Below, in pieces: positions 6,511-15,748 of a stretch of 37,470 bases of DNA. The stretch's first letter is position 1. The number at the start of each line of letters is the position of its first letter. The stretch lies in IMG/VR virus record IMGVR_UViG_3300033571_008007, positions 1-37,470 of that record; one strand, given 5' to 3'. This stretch comes from a virus. Below the pieces are notes generated by a model that made no database searches, was not told the origin of the DNA, and saw only the letters and a list, made by a program, of their open reading frames with translations. The position numbers and the translations under genes were made by a program.

Positions 6511-8351
6511 AGTATATCATTAAATAAATCTTTTAACACCTTCTCTTTTACCGCTTTTGATTCTCCAGCCACATCTCTTAATTTACCAACAATTAGGTCT
6601 TTCACGCTAGATGCATTTTCTATACCAGCACCCACTTGCCCCTGTAATGATGTCTTACCAGCAATATCATAATACTTATCAAGGATATTATAAAAGTCCT
6701 GTAGGTTTTCTGTATTTACCAATGTCTTACCTTTAGATTTGACCGCTTTATCTAGTGCGTTTAATACACTTCGTATTTCAGGATTTGATTTTGCAAAAGA
6801 GGTAAGTCTACGAGCGAGTAATCCAGCTGACATATCTAGTATATCTTCTTCCACTTGACCACTAGCACCTTTAACATTAAGCATTTTTCTTAACTTCTTT
6901 AATGGATCGAGAGCTTGAGCATATTTAAGATTAAGATTCTTATAGGTTGCATTTTTTGCATCAAGAACATCAGCAATACCTTTTCTTATAGCTTCATAGG
7001 CTTTTTCTTGCGTACCAGTTATCTGTATACCGGCTTTTTTCTTACCACCAAGTATTTCAAATAACTCTTGGCGCAATAAATGTTTTTGCTTACCAGTTCC
7101 AGCTTTTATAGCATCATCAAATATCGCCTGGATAGCACTTCTATCACCTGCGGTACCAGCAGTAGCTAATACTGTGTTATCAAAATTAAGTAGTCCCTTT
7201 TCATCAATAATCAAATCTTCTAAACCACGAACCTTTTTTATATTAGCTAACACGCTAGGTGCTAATTCTTGAGTAGTAACACTTGGTAATTTATTTGCCA
7301 CTTCACCAATCTTTTTGCCAATATCTGAGGCAAAAGTTTCTGCTTGTTTAATTGATTTTACTATTGGCTGCCCAACAATTTCAAGGGGGTTAGTTTTTGA
7401 AGCACCGCTAGCAAAATCTTGTGTAGCTTTTAATAGTTTTTTGGCGGTATCTTTAAAACCTTTAGGCATGTTATATAGTGACTGAATATCAGCAACATCT
7501 ATACCACTTCTAGCGGCTGTTTTAGCTGCAGTAGATGGTAAAGATTCAATAGTTGATTCAGCTACTTTTTTAGCGGCAATATTTGTAGACACTCTACCAG
7601 GAATAAGTTTTGCTTCTTTAACTAATGGAGATACAACATCTGAAATACCGCCAGTCACTTTCTTAATTCCTGGGGCTACTATGTCAGCTCCTTTAATTGC
7701 AGTATTTGCTACACCTTCCGCTACATTCTTTACCCCACTCTTGACCACTGATTCACTAGCCTTTACTCCCTTACCAACAAGACCTCCACCAACAACATCA
7801 GTAATAAGAGAACCTGCACCTAAGGCAGCACTTATATCTCTCTGTATCTTTGGGTCTAGTGTTTTATACATAGACATAATATCTTGAGCAGTTTTTGATT
7901 GCATAATAGGTGTGGCAATTTCAGTTATAACCCCCTTGGTAGCATCTTCAGCATCCTGAGGTAAAATAGTTTTTACAGCCCCCTTAATACCAGCACCAAT
8001 GGTGTCGCTAACCAAACCAGCACCTTGTCCTATTGTTTGTAAGAAGGTTCTACCTATCCCCTGTTCGCCTCGGTTCATTGCTTCAATAGATTCACCAACA
8101 TTAGATGAGCGTTCCTTAGCGGCTGTTACGACATCAGTCCCTACTTGTTTTATGTCAGCAACAGTCTCCTCTCCTCTGGTCTGTTCTGGTGCTGGATTTT
8201 CACGAGCAATAGCGGCCTTGGCTGCTTCAGTATCAATACCCTCAATATTGTAACCACGAGAGATTAGGCCGTCTAGAATCTTTTTAGTATCTAGACCTTG
8301 AGCTTTACCATTATCTATAATCTTCTGTGTTTGTTCTCTTGTTAGTTCCAT
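6507..8351 (-). CDS. Putative internal virion / DNA-ejection protein
   Basis: A 614-aa protein rich in Ala, Lys, Gly and Ile. A small N-terminal helical domain (about 1-40) is followed by a polar linker and then amphipathic, Gly/Ala-rich stretches (about 95-240) and a long helical C-terminal half. It lacks enzyme motifs. Size, composition and position (between the coiled-coil virion protein and the fibre) match podovirus ejection proteins that form the trans-envelope channel. The assignment is by context. Confidence 0.5.
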   Translation of the reverse strand: MELTREQTQKIIDNGKAQGLDTKKILDGLISRGYNIEGIDTEAAKAAIARENPAPEQTRGEETVADIKQVGTDVVTAAKERSSNVGESIEAMNRGEQGIGRTFLQTIGQGAGLVSDTIGAGIKGAVKTILPQDAEDATKGVITEIATPIMQSKTAQDIMSMYKTLDPKIQRDISAALGAGSLITDVVGGGLVGKGVKASESVVKSGVKNVAEGVANTAIKGADIVAPGIKKVTGGISDVVSPLVKEAKLIPGRVSTNIAAKKVAESTIESLPSTAAKTAARSGIDVADIQSLYNMPKGFKDTAKKLLKATQDFASGASKTNPLEIVGQPIVKSIKQAETFASDIGKKIGEVANKLPSVTTQELAPSVLANIKKVRGLEDLIIDEKGLLNFDNTVLATAGTAGDRSAIQAIFDDAIKAGTGKQKHLLRQELFEILGGKKKAGIQITGTQEKAYEAIRKGIADVLDAKNATYKNLNLKYAQALDPLKKLRKMLNVKGASGQVEEDILDMSAGLLARRLTSFAKSNPEIRSVLNALDKAVKSKGKTLVNTENLQDFYNILDKYYDIAGKTSLQGQVGAGIENASSVKDLIVGKLRDVAGESKAVKEKVLKDLFNDIL

Positions 8352-8355
8352 ATAT

Positions 8356-9873
8356 TTAGTTATACCCAGCCTCGGAGTATATATTATCGCTCTTTAATAA
8401 AGTTTCATCAACGGCATTCAAATAATTATTGATAGCATCCTGTTCAGCTTTAGAGCCAGGACGTATACCGCCAAGTTCAGTAAATATGGAATCAGTGGCA
8501 TTAAATATTTTATCTAATTCGGCATTAAAGTTATCTTCATCAATATTATAACCGGTAACCTTTCCATTTTTATCTTTAATTTCCCAAGAACCAATTTGAG
8601 TAGCAGCTTCAGATAGTTTCTGTCCTTCTCTTTCAGATAAGGCTCCAAGAGTACCACCCTGAGACTTTAGTGCTGTAATGGCGTCAAGGAATTCTTTGTT
8701 AGTTAGTTGATTAACAGCTGAGATAAAGGACTGCTTATCACCTGAAATGATATTACCAATATTTGAGATACTGGTACCAAAAATACCACCACGAGACCAG
8801 AAGGTTGTACCAACAATCGCCCCAATAGCCGGATTATTCTTAATCTTTTCAATCAAATCTAATTTAGCCTGTAATTGTGGCAACTTAGCTTTTTTCTCTG
8901 TCTCTAAGGCTAGTCTAGCCTTTTTATCAGCGGCGCTCTCGGCTCCGATGTCACTATAAATCTTATCTAATTGTGCTTGTTTTAATTTTAAATCTAAGCG
9001 ATCAGCAGATGACATAGAGTAGTTACCCAAGACATTAGCCACTTCAGTAGATGTTCCACCTTTTTCTATAATCTTTCTAGCCTGATCAATAAGTCCTTGA
9101 GGAGCTTTACCTTGTAGAGCATTGACTATCATAGTCTCTGCCCTTTCCTTATTCTCTAATTCTTTATTAAATTCAGTAGTCTTTCTAGCCAACAAATTAC
9201 TAAACTCAGCTGTCTGAAAGGCTTTGTTATTCTCTTGGATGTATTTAAGGCCTTCAAGTTCGGCTTTCTTAGGGGCCATAAGCATTTCCACCTTATCTTT
9301 GGCAATACTTAGTGCGGTATCATAACGTCTGCCTGCTGCATTACCAAGAATAGCAATGTCAGCTTGTTTGGAGAGACTCTTGCGCTCCATATCATCTAAT
9401 TGATTCTGTAAGCCACTTGCTAGAGCGCCAGTGGGGTTAGTTGCTCGTAATTTCTCACTCTCACGCCTTAATCGGAGCTGTTCGGCTTCCATTTGGGAAG
9501 TATACTCATCATATTGCTTCTTAGCTTCATAACCACCAGCTTGTTCCATAAACTGCCCTTGTTGACCTGAAATTACGCCAATATCTTTGTATAATTGTGA
9601 TACCCCCTCGGCATCTTTTTGAGATTTAGCCCTAAGTGCTTCTGCTTCGGCATCAACATTATTCTTAGCAGTAAAGTTATTTACTCCAGCTTGCACGTCT
9701 GAGTTATCATAGACCGGGGCTGGCGGTAAATTAGTACTTCCTCTAGGTTGTAGATCAGTAGAGGAGATAGCATTATTGGGAGTAGAATAACCGGCAACCA
9801 GTTTATTGTAAGCCTCGGTTTGCCCACTTGTTTTTGCCTCTGCGACTGTCATATCTTTTAGTTCTTTTGCCAT
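8356..9873 (-). CDS. Putative internal virion protein, long coiled coil
   Basis: A 505-aa protein, mostly alpha-helical and heptad-rich from about 70 to 330, rich in Ala/Lys/Glu/Gln, with no enzyme motif. It precedes the other ejection-like gene by 4 nt and follows the tail nozzle-like gene, consistent with a second ejection protein. Its ATG lies five bases downstream of a predicted transcription start, so a promoter at 9885-9913 probably drives both ejection genes. Confidence 0.5.
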   Translation of the reverse strand: MAKELKDMTVAEAKTSGQTEAYNKLVAGYSTPNNAISSTDLQPRGSTNLPPAPVYDNSDVQAGVNNFTAKNNVDAEAEALRAKSQKDAEGVSQLYKDIGVISGQQGQFMEQAGGYEAKKQYDEYTSQMEAEQLRLRRESEKLRATNPTGALASGLQNQLDDMERKSLSKQADIAILGNAAGRRYDTALSIAKDKVEMLMAPKKAELEGLKYIQENNKAFQTAEFSNLLARKTTEFNKELENKERAETMIVNALQGKAPQGLIDQARKIIEKGGTSTEVANVLGNYSMSSADRLDLKLKQAQLDKIYSDIGAESAADKKARLALETEKKAKLPQLQAKLDLIEKIKNNPAIGAIVGTTFWSRGGIFGTSISNIGNIISGDKQSFISAVNQLTNKEFLDAITALKSQGGTLGALSEREGQKLSEAATQIGSWEIKDKNGKVTGYNIDEDNFNAELDKIFNATDSIFTELGGIRPGSKAEQDAINNYLNAVDETLLKSDNIYSEAGYN

Positions 9874-9884
9874 TTGTTTGAGTT

Positions 9885-9913
9885 ATTATATCACAATTTT
9901 GATAAAAAGTTAA
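9885..9913 (-). promoter_or_regulatory. Late promoter for ejection-like genes
   Basis: Minus strand: TTAACT, 17 bp, TGATATAAT, an extended -10 with perfect TATAAT at 9885-9890. The expected start is near 9878, five bases upstream of the ATG at 9873. The -35 overlaps the stop end of the upstream gene. Confidence 0.6.
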
Positions 9914-11922
9914 TTTTTTGCTGGTAATAAATATTTATTGTCCACCTTCATCTCTTCAATTTGGGTTCCTAAACCTCTTAGTTCTACTTTTACTTGGATA
10001 AACTTACCATTAGCACCTATTTCTTGAGATAAATAACCATTACCAGTGGAATCAATAACAGCAAATTTAGTCCAGTTACGGAAAATAGCATAAGAAACAT
10101 CACCTGTTAGATATTGCTCAAAAGTTTCGTCTATTGTGACGGTATAAGTTCCTGAATTATTTACTATCTGAGTAATATGAGCTAGTAATCCACCAGCCGC
10201 TCCTTTTAAGACTTCAATTTCATCACCAACTACAGCATCAGCCCATTTTGTTTGTGTGGTGGTAAAAGTGGTAGTTGATGTCCAAGTGATACCCCATTGA
10301 GATGAATCAATGATTTTATCCTTATCTAAGAAATCATCTACTGTTCGGTATTTAATAATAATCTTATCAAGTTCGTTGTTTAGTCTGGAGTATTTTAGTG
10401 TTAGTAAATTAAAATTATCAGTTATTTCATTTGAAAATACTCTAGGAGTAATGAAGTAACCACGAGCTTCAACGAAGTTAGAAGTAGTCCCCATAAAACC
10501 ATCAGCTCCTGATAATGTTCGTAAACTTACTTCTCCGCCCCAAATCACATCAGAGCCGTATTTTAATTCACCTGATGATGGATTGCCTATTGAATAAAGT
10601 GCCATAGTTCTATTAGCAAAAAATGTTCCATAATCTACATTAGGGAAGAATATGAATTTTTGTCCTACTTCACCTGTGGTCGTTAAATCAATAGCTGTTC
10701 CAGCCAGAGCATTAACTTTAGTTGTTGCAACTTTAATATGAGTAGCGTCTACTTTTATGACAAAATATTTAGTTCCATTCACTAAACCACCGATAACTGT
10801 CCCTGACTTAGAATATATAGCCTCGGTTCCTGTAGCTACAGCTGGTGTTGCAACTGTGATTACATTAGTGTCTACATCAACTGAAGCTGTGGGAATTGCC
10901 TCAATCTTAACTAAAGAATTGGTCAAAGAATATTTATGATATAGTCCTACGTTATCATCATAACACCACACACCATCTGGTTGATTGATTAAATTAGCAC
11001 TACTATTATTAGAATTTGAAAAAAGAATATAAAGGACATCACCGTTAGATTTCATTATATTCTTATACATTGACACATTAGCAAAATCTGCCAAAGACAT
11101 ATCAGTGTAATAAATAGGAAAGGCATCTAATAATGTAAATCCACCACCATTAAATCTTAGTAATTCACCTGTACCATCAAGCAATACAACGCTACCTTTA
11201 TGAACACATGTGCTAAAAATAATATTTGAATCCACTTCATAAGCCTGTTGAGCAGCCGATCCTGAACCATTCCACACAAACAAGAAGGCATGTTCACCTT
11301 GAACATTTTTAGTTCCGATGTATAAGTTTTGATTCAAGTAACACATAGAAGTTATCTGAAATTCGGCTGGAATTGTAAGTGTAGTGATTAGCGTTGGTGT
11401 TGCCGAAAAAGGTGAGGCGTAAAGACCGACAGTATTTACATTAGCAATAGCTAAAGCCTGCTGGCTTAAAAAGTTCACCATTGGATGTTGACCACTATTA
11501 GTTAATGTAATATCGGTGTCTACCCAAGCATCAGTTGACGTATCATAATAATCAACATCTGTAGCTTGTGAAACTACCATTTTATTATTAAACCAAGCTA
11601 GATCAGTCTGACTACGTGTCGCTGGCACAGTCCCAGAACCACCAACATCTACTGGATAAGTTCTTAATATTTCATTTCCACACTGAAACATATTGTCCCA
11701 AGTTGGTATAACATAAGCACCTAAGTCACTGTTATAAATAAAAGCTGTCGGATTATCAAAATCTTCATCAACAGACGCATTCATCGCAGCCCTAGAAGAA
11801 TTAGATAGTTTCAAATATCCTTCATTATCAAAGTTAATGTTTTTAGTTACCGAAATGTTGCCCTGTAAATCAGAGTTATTAGCTTGTCTCCACTGTTTGT
11901 TTGTGTTTGGGATTGAAATCAT
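9910..11922 (-). CDS. Tail nozzle-like beta-propeller protein
   Basis: A 670-aa protein made of repeated short beta-blade-like segments (for example motifs of the type N-L-Y-I-G and VVLLDGTGELLRF). An inserted segment (about 350-440) is rich in Val/Thr/Ala, and a C-terminal region ends KVDNKYLLPAKN. Size, order in the operon and propeller-like repeats match the hexameric tail nozzle of P22/T7-type phages. No enzymatic motif is visible. The assignment is structural inference. Confidence 0.5.
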   Translation of the reverse strand: MISIPNTNKQWRQANNSDLQGNISVTKNINFDNEGYLKLSNSSRAAMNASVDEDFDNPTAFIYNSDLGAYVIPTWDNMFQCGNEILRTYPVDVGGSGTVPATRSQTDLAWFNNKMVVSQATDVDYYDTSTDAWVDTDITLTNSGQHPMVNFLSQQALAIANVNTVGLYASPFSATPTLITTLTIPAEFQITSMCYLNQNLYIGTKNVQGEHAFLFVWNGSGSAAQQAYEVDSNIIFSTCVHKGSVVLLDGTGELLRFNGGGFTLLDAFPIYYTDMSLADFANVSMYKNIMKSNGDVLYILFSNSNNSSANLINQPDGVWCYDDNVGLYHKYSLTNSLVKIEAIPTASVDVDTNVITVATPAVATGTEAIYSKSGTVIGGLVNGTKYFVIKVDATHIKVATTKVNALAGTAIDLTTTGEVGQKFIFFPNVDYGTFFANRTMALYSIGNPSSGELKYGSDVIWGGEVSLRTLSGADGFMGTTSNFVEARGYFITPRVFSNEITDNFNLLTLKYSRLNNELDKIIIKYRTVDDFLDKDKIIDSSQWGITWTSTTTFTTTQTKWADAVVGDEIEVLKGAAGGLLAHITQIVNNSGTYTVTIDETFEQYLTGDVSYAIFRNWTKFAVIDSTGNGYLSQEIGANGKFIQVKVELRGLGTQIEEMKVDNKYLLPAKN

Positions 11923-11926
11923 ATTT

Positions 11927-12424
11927 TTATTCTATTGAGTAATAAATAATTCCTGAACCAGTGTCTGTTAAATCTATTGGTGAACCTCCAAACGTTGATG
12001 ACACCTTGAATGTGTTTGTAGTCATATTTACTGGATAATATGTAGCACCAAATAACAAAGGAGCAGGTATATAACCATCAGAACTTTGAAAATAAAGTTG
12101 TTCTCCACCCTGCAAATTATGTGCAATAGTTGTAAAAGTATTATCTGTGGAATTTACGACAGTTGCTTTTAGATTATATAATGGCTCAGAAGATATAATA
12201 GCCCTATTTTCCCTAAAGTCTGTAACGAGATAAAAAAATTCTTTACCGCTAGCATTTACGGTCACTATTTTATCTGTATATTTTAGAAATCCCCTTGACA
12301 CAAGTATAGATTCAATAACTGAAGGAAATGAAGATTGAGAAATTAGATTTTCATAATTAGCTTCAAGCGTTTGTATCTTATTTTCTAATTCCTGTATTCT
12401 TTGTTGTAGTTTTTCGTTTTCCAT
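11927..12424 (-). CDS. Small fibre-like protein with N-terminal coiled coil
   Basis: A 165-aa protein. Residues 1-28 are a clear trimer-type coiled coil, followed by beta-rich sequence containing AHNLQGGEQLYFQSSDG and a following GATYYPV, a module that recurs in phage and bacterial adhesin-like fibres. It shares its start with the stop of the upstream LamG gene (1-nt overlap) and probably forms a tail accessory or short fibre. Confidence 0.5.
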   Translation of the reverse strand: MENEKLQQRIQELENKIQTLEANYENLISQSSFPSVIESILVSRGFLKYTDKIVTVNASGKEFFYLVTDFRENRAIISSEPLYNLKATVVNSTDNTFTTIAHNLQGGEQLYFQSSDGYIPAPLLFGATYYPVNMTTNTFKVSSTFGGSPIDLTDTGSGIIYYSIE

Positions 12425-13431
12425 TAGCTTTTATTCTCATTAGTCCAAGATGATGAGTTTTTATTCTCATTAGTCCAAGATGATACTGACTTTGCAATAT
12501 TATTCCACTTCTTTTTAATCTCGACTAATACTTCTATAAGTCCAGTACTTTCGGCAATTGTGAATAAAAAAGTTCTGGTTGCTGTAAAGGCTTCCACTAA
12601 GCCAAGGGAATCAGTGATATTAAAAGCTATGCCTTTAAGAAAAGAGGTAGCCTCTACTAAACCTAGAGTTTCAGCCAGAGTGAATAGACGAGTTCTTATG
12701 TTTGTTATTGTTTCAGATAGAGTAAGGACTTCTGTGATTGTGAAATTTATTGAAAACGGATATTGCTTGCCGTTCCCTGAATTGTATAATTCATTGACTT
12801 CTGTGGAAGATAAAGCACGAGACCAGATACCGACTTCATCTAACATAGCGTCAAGTTTGTTTCCAATTAAAGCACTAGGTGCTTCTATACCCAAACCAAA
12901 ATATCTTGAAGTTGAAGTTAGAGTAGCTCCATCGTCAATTGTTTTAGTTGGAGATAAAACAGAACCATTGGCATATAATAAAAGAGTAGTTCCGTCCCAA
13001 GTTGCTGTAAAGTAAGTCCAAGTATTTTGAGCAAATATATTAGTGTTTGAACGATAATCTTTTCTAAAATTTCCTGCTGAATCAAAGATAATAAATCTAG
13101 CCTCATCAGTTGCTGTACCCTCACACTTGACTATGTTTGCACTACCAGAGCTAGGAGCATAAGCAAATAACTCATTATTTGAGAAATCAGCAACTGCTGG
13201 CTTAACCCACATAGATATAGTGAAAGCATTTGTAAAGAGAGAAACTCCAGCAGAAGTTGTTAAACACTTAGTTGTAGCAGAAGCAAAAGTCGCCCCATTG
13301 TTTATCTTACCTCCTGTGTAAGTTAAGGTATTATTATTCGTTAGGGTAACACTATTACCAGAACTATCAGAGGCATTACCACTGCTTTCATCTAATTTCC
13401 AGTATGAAACTAAGTTATCTGTTAATGCCAT
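12424..13431 (-). CDS. LamG/concanavalin-like virion protein with repeated C-terminal tail
   Basis: A 335-aa protein. Residues 1-215 form a LamG-like jelly roll (SYWKLDE at the start, ISMWVKP and DEVGIWSRALSS motifs). Residues about 225-300 are about four degenerate repeats of the type F-x-I-T/A-E-S/T-x-G-L-V-E. The tail ends with a duplicated SSWTNENK. Such proteins decorate capsids or fibres and bind glycans. The 30-bp repeat at the 3' end shows recent slippage or duplication. Confidence 0.65.
   Translation of the reverse strand: MALTDNLVSYWKLDESSGNASDSSGNSVTLTNNNTLTYTGGKINNGATFASATTKCLTTSAGVSLFTNAFTISMWVKPAVADFSNNELFAYAPSSGSANIVKCEGTATDEARFIIFDSAGNFRKDYRSNTNIFAQNTWTYFTATWDGTTLLLYANGSVLSPTKTIDDGATLTSTSRYFGLGIEAPSALIGNKLDAMLDEVGIWSRALSSTEVNELYNSGNGKQYPFSINFTITEVLTLSETITNIRTRLFTLAETLGLVEATSFLKGIAFNITDSLGLVEAFTATRTFLFTIAESTGLIEVLVEIKKKWNNIAKSVSSWTNENKNSSSWTNENKS
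12429..12484. repeat. 30-bp-period tandem duplication
   Basis: A 26-base sequence occurs at 12429-12454 and again at 12459-12484 without mismatch. In frame it duplicates the SSWTNENK motif at the C-terminus of the LamG-like protein. Identical copies imply a recent event or conversion. Confidence 0.85.
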
Positions 13432-13441
13432 TTTTTATTTA

Positions 13442-13909
13442 TTAAGCAAACTTCAATGTGTATGTTCCCGTGAGTGTTTCACCATTACTTACTGCCTTAG
13501 AAGTTGTCAAAGCGTGACATAATAGAGTTCCAGATGATGAAGCATTAAATACTCCAACTTCTTCAATCGTTTTTGAGCCAGTTGCTGTCCAAGTCTTAGT
13601 AATCTTGTAAGTATCGTTAGCTCCAGTTGTGGTTATTCTTGAGACTGTGCCTGCCGCTCTTTCAAGTCCTGTATCGGTTATTTCAGCAGTTAATGTAGTA
13701 TCACCTACCGCTACAGCCGTGCTTGAAGTTCCTACTGCAATGTAAGTAAATGGAACAGCTGAAGCATCGCCAGCTAATAAAGCTAATTGAGCAAAACCAA
13801 CTGTTGTGACTAAGTTTTTAACTTCCCAACTATCTCTAACTTTCCCGTTAACATCTTTGATTTCAAAATGAAATACTCCTTGTAATTTTTTTGTTGTTTC
13901 TTGTATCAT
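13442..13909 (-). CDS. Putative virion structural protein
   Basis: A 155-aa beta-rich protein with conserved-looking elements: an N-terminal WEVKNLVTTVG, a central YIAVGTSSTA and a late EEVGVFN. This arrangement is common in uncharacterised tail/fibre-associated proteins of environmental phages. It lies in the tail gene cluster directly after the adaptor gene (4-nt gap). A fibre-base or decoration role is likely; no enzyme motif is visible. Confidence 0.55.
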   Translation of the reverse strand: MIQETTKKLQGVFHFEIKDVNGKVRDSWEVKNLVTTVGFAQLALLAGDASAVPFTYIAVGTSSTAVAVGDTTLTAEITDTGLERAAGTVSRITTTGANDTYKITKTWTATGSKTIEEVGVFNASSSGTLLCHALTTSKAVSNGETLTGTYTLKFA

Positions 13910-13913
13910 TGTT

Positions 13914-14633
13914 TTATATATAATTAATATCTTCTGCTTGTAAAACTAAGTTCTCGTCTTTCGACCTATCACGATAATGTTTCATAATGCAAGTCTCCAT
14001 TTCTAACATATCTCTTTTAAGTACTTCTGCATTCTTCATATCATGATCAGTAGCGTATCGGTAGCAAGGGCGAAGTCCAACATATTCATGGAATAATCCG
14101 GCAAAGCCTGGCATCTTAGTAGTGTCAGATGTTGTAAAGTGTGAACCTTCTCTATTTATGAATATTTTAAGTCCAGCTGTTCTATTTGTAGCCGGTACTT
14201 GGTCCAAAAAGATACCATTAGCAGTTTTATCATATCTAAATATTGTACCTTGCACGTTCTGGCCGTCCCATAGGTTCTCGGTACCACTTTCAGACTGCAT
14301 ATCTACCGGATATATCTCTTCATAACGACCAGCTTCATTCATTACCATTACTTTATAGACATCTAGGATTAAATTACCAGAACCATCAGCTGTAAAGGAG
14401 TAATCTCGCTGTCCAGCTACTAAGTCAGTAGTAATAAATGGATAGTCAGTATGATTTGAGTCATCATATTGCCATCTACCGCCCACCTCAAAGATTTTAG
14501 CCATGATATAGTCAATCGCTAAGTTCTCATCGGCCGTTCTATCAGCTAAAGGATAGGAAATCAAATTATGTGGACTCTTTAGACCGAGTCTGCGATCAAT
14601 GTAGGCATCAATTTGTGTTTTAGTTTGGCTCAT
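13914..14633 (-). CDS. Putative head-to-tail adaptor (P22 gp4 / T7 gp11-like)
   Basis: A 239-aa protein with helical N- and C-termini flanking a beta core: an N-terminal helix (QIDAYIDRRLG), WQYDDSNHTDYP, then a FHEYVGLRPCYRYA helix near 180. This layout and size fit tail adaptor proteins that dock to the portal. It follows the coat and decoration genes and precedes the tail genes. The leader has AATAAAAAACA, shared with other capsid genes. Family membership is by architecture only. Confidence 0.45.
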   Translation of the reverse strand: MSQTKTQIDAYIDRRLGLKSPHNLISYPLADRTADENLAIDYIMAKIFEVGGRWQYDDSNHTDYPFITTDLVAGQRDYSFTADGSGNLILDVYKVMVMNEAGRYEEIYPVDMQSESGTENLWDGQNVQGTIFRYDKTANGIFLDQVPATNRTAGLKIFINREGSHFTTSDTTKMPGFAGLFHEYVGLRPCYRYATDHDMKNAEVLKRDMLEMETCIMKHYRDRSKDENLVLQAEDINYI

Positions 14634-14666
14634 AAATGTTTTTTATTAAATTATTAACTCTCTCAT

Positions 14667-14692
14667 CTCAATGGTGGTTAATCACCACTGAG
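14667..14692 (-). other. Intercistronic hairpin
   Basis: CTCA-A-TGGTG and CACCA-C-TGAG form a ten-pair stem with one mismatch and a 6-nt loop. It lies between the decoration gene and the adaptor gene. No U-tract follows on the minus strand, so a transcript-processing or attenuation role is more likely than full termination. Confidence 0.5.
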
Positions 14693-14700
14693 GGGGAGAA

Positions 14701-15111
14701 CTAATCAGGTATGATTGCGGTCTCATAAGCACCGATAGCAGTCCTACCTTCTAGCATCCAACCTATTGTGTTATCAATTTTGGTAACAGTATAGATATTA
14801 GTTGCGGTAAGTAGAGCTTCCTTAGTACCATCGCAGTCTTCAGAGTTTATTTTTTCTGCAGAAGATGCAGGAGTTCTAAGTTCTGAATTAGCAGCACCAG
14901 CAATGATAGTGATAATGTGACCATTTGGTACACTTGCCAATGAAGGCAATACCGTAAAGTCATTTACATCATTGACGTTTGCTCCTAATCTAGCCACTTT
15001 TGCAAGTGCTGGAATACTATTACCTGTTCCTTGAGTAGCAGCAGGTAAAATAGTAACAGGTTCAAACTCTACTCCTTGTAGTCTTGGATTTAATCCATTT
15101 GGAATTGACAT
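14701..15111 (-). CDS. Putative capsid decoration protein
   Basis: A 136-aa Ala/Thr/Ile-rich, probably all-beta protein with no enzyme motif. It follows the coat gene except for an inserted HNH endonuclease gene and starts after AATTAAAAAACATT, a leader shared with other structural genes here. Small proteins at this position are commonly head decoration or stabilisation proteins. The assignment is by context. Confidence 0.45.
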   Translation of the reverse strand: MSIPNGLNPRLQGVEFEPVTILPAATQGTGNSIPALAKVARLGANVNDVNDFTVLPSLASVPNGHIITIIAGAANSELRTPASSAEKINSEDCDGTKEALLTATNIYTVTKIDNTIGWMLEGRTAIGAYETAIIPD

Positions 15112-15123
15112 AATGTTTTTTAA

Positions 15124-15675
15124 TTAGCTGATAAAATATTTAACGATTTTTACTTGCTTTCGACTGTTACAACTTCCACATAATGGTTGTATATTTTCTA
15201 TATTATCACTTCCGCCTTTTACAACTGGTATAATATGATCTCTAGTCAATTTTATACCTTGTTTTTTACAACATGGACAAGTCCAGTTATATTGAGCTTG
15301 AAGTAATTCCCATTCTGCTTTAGTATGCGAACCTCCTACTTGTTTCAATCTCGCAACTCTAAGTTTTCTATATAGTGGCGTTATTCCCCCTCTCCAGTTA
15401 CCGGCTAATGCACCAATTCTACCAGTCATTGCTTTCCTGAATTTTTCGCAAACTTCAGGCGAGCGTTTATGGTGTCTATTTCTATTTGTCTCAGCACTTT
15501 TTCTAACTGCTTCAGGAGATTTTTTAACTCCTGTAAGTTTAGACCTAATTTTTTCAATAGATTCTGGTTTAAGTCTGCACTTCTGCCAAGGGCGAGGACG
15601 ACTACTAGCAATACTTAATTTAAGTTTATGTTCTTCAGATAGGATCTTCCTTTTTTTAATAGAAGTATTATTCAC
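15124..15675 (-). CDS. Free-standing HNH homing endonuclease with NUMOD3 repeats
   Basis: A protein of about 183 aa. The N-terminal half has repeated NUMOD3-type DNA-binding helices (SEEHKLKLS, SPEAVRK, SPEVCEK). The C-terminal half has a zinc-supported HNH nuclease: CPCC, DHIIPVVKGG, N-I-Q-PLCGSCN. The frame is open to a GTG at 15711, but the GTG at 15675 is preferred because it coincides with the predicted start of the promoter at 15682-15690. It interrupts the coat-decoration gene pair, the usual behaviour of phage homing genes, and probably spreads itself into related phages. Confidence 0.85.
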   Translation of the reverse strand: MNNTSIKKRKILSEEHKLKLSIASSRPRPWQKCRLKPESIEKIRSKLTGVKKSPEAVRKSAETNRNRHHKRSPEVCEKFRKAMTGRIGALAGNWRGGITPLYRKLRVARLKQVGGSHTKAEWELLQAQYNWTCPCCKKQGIKLTRDHIIPVVKGGSDNIENIQPLCGSCNSRKQVKIVKYFIS

Positions 15676-15681
15676 ACACTT

Positions 15682-15690
15682 ATTATAACA
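15682..15690 (-). promoter_or_regulatory. Extended -10 promoter of HNH gene
   Basis: Minus strand TGTTATAAT: a perfect -10 (15682-15687) with the TGn extension and no good -35. The predicted start falls on the GTG at 15675, so the message would be leaderless. Confidence 0.5.
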
Positions 15691-15748
15691 TTTTTCTCTA
15701 TCCTTTTCCACCCTTACAATGTAAGAGTGGATTTAGATAGATACTTGA

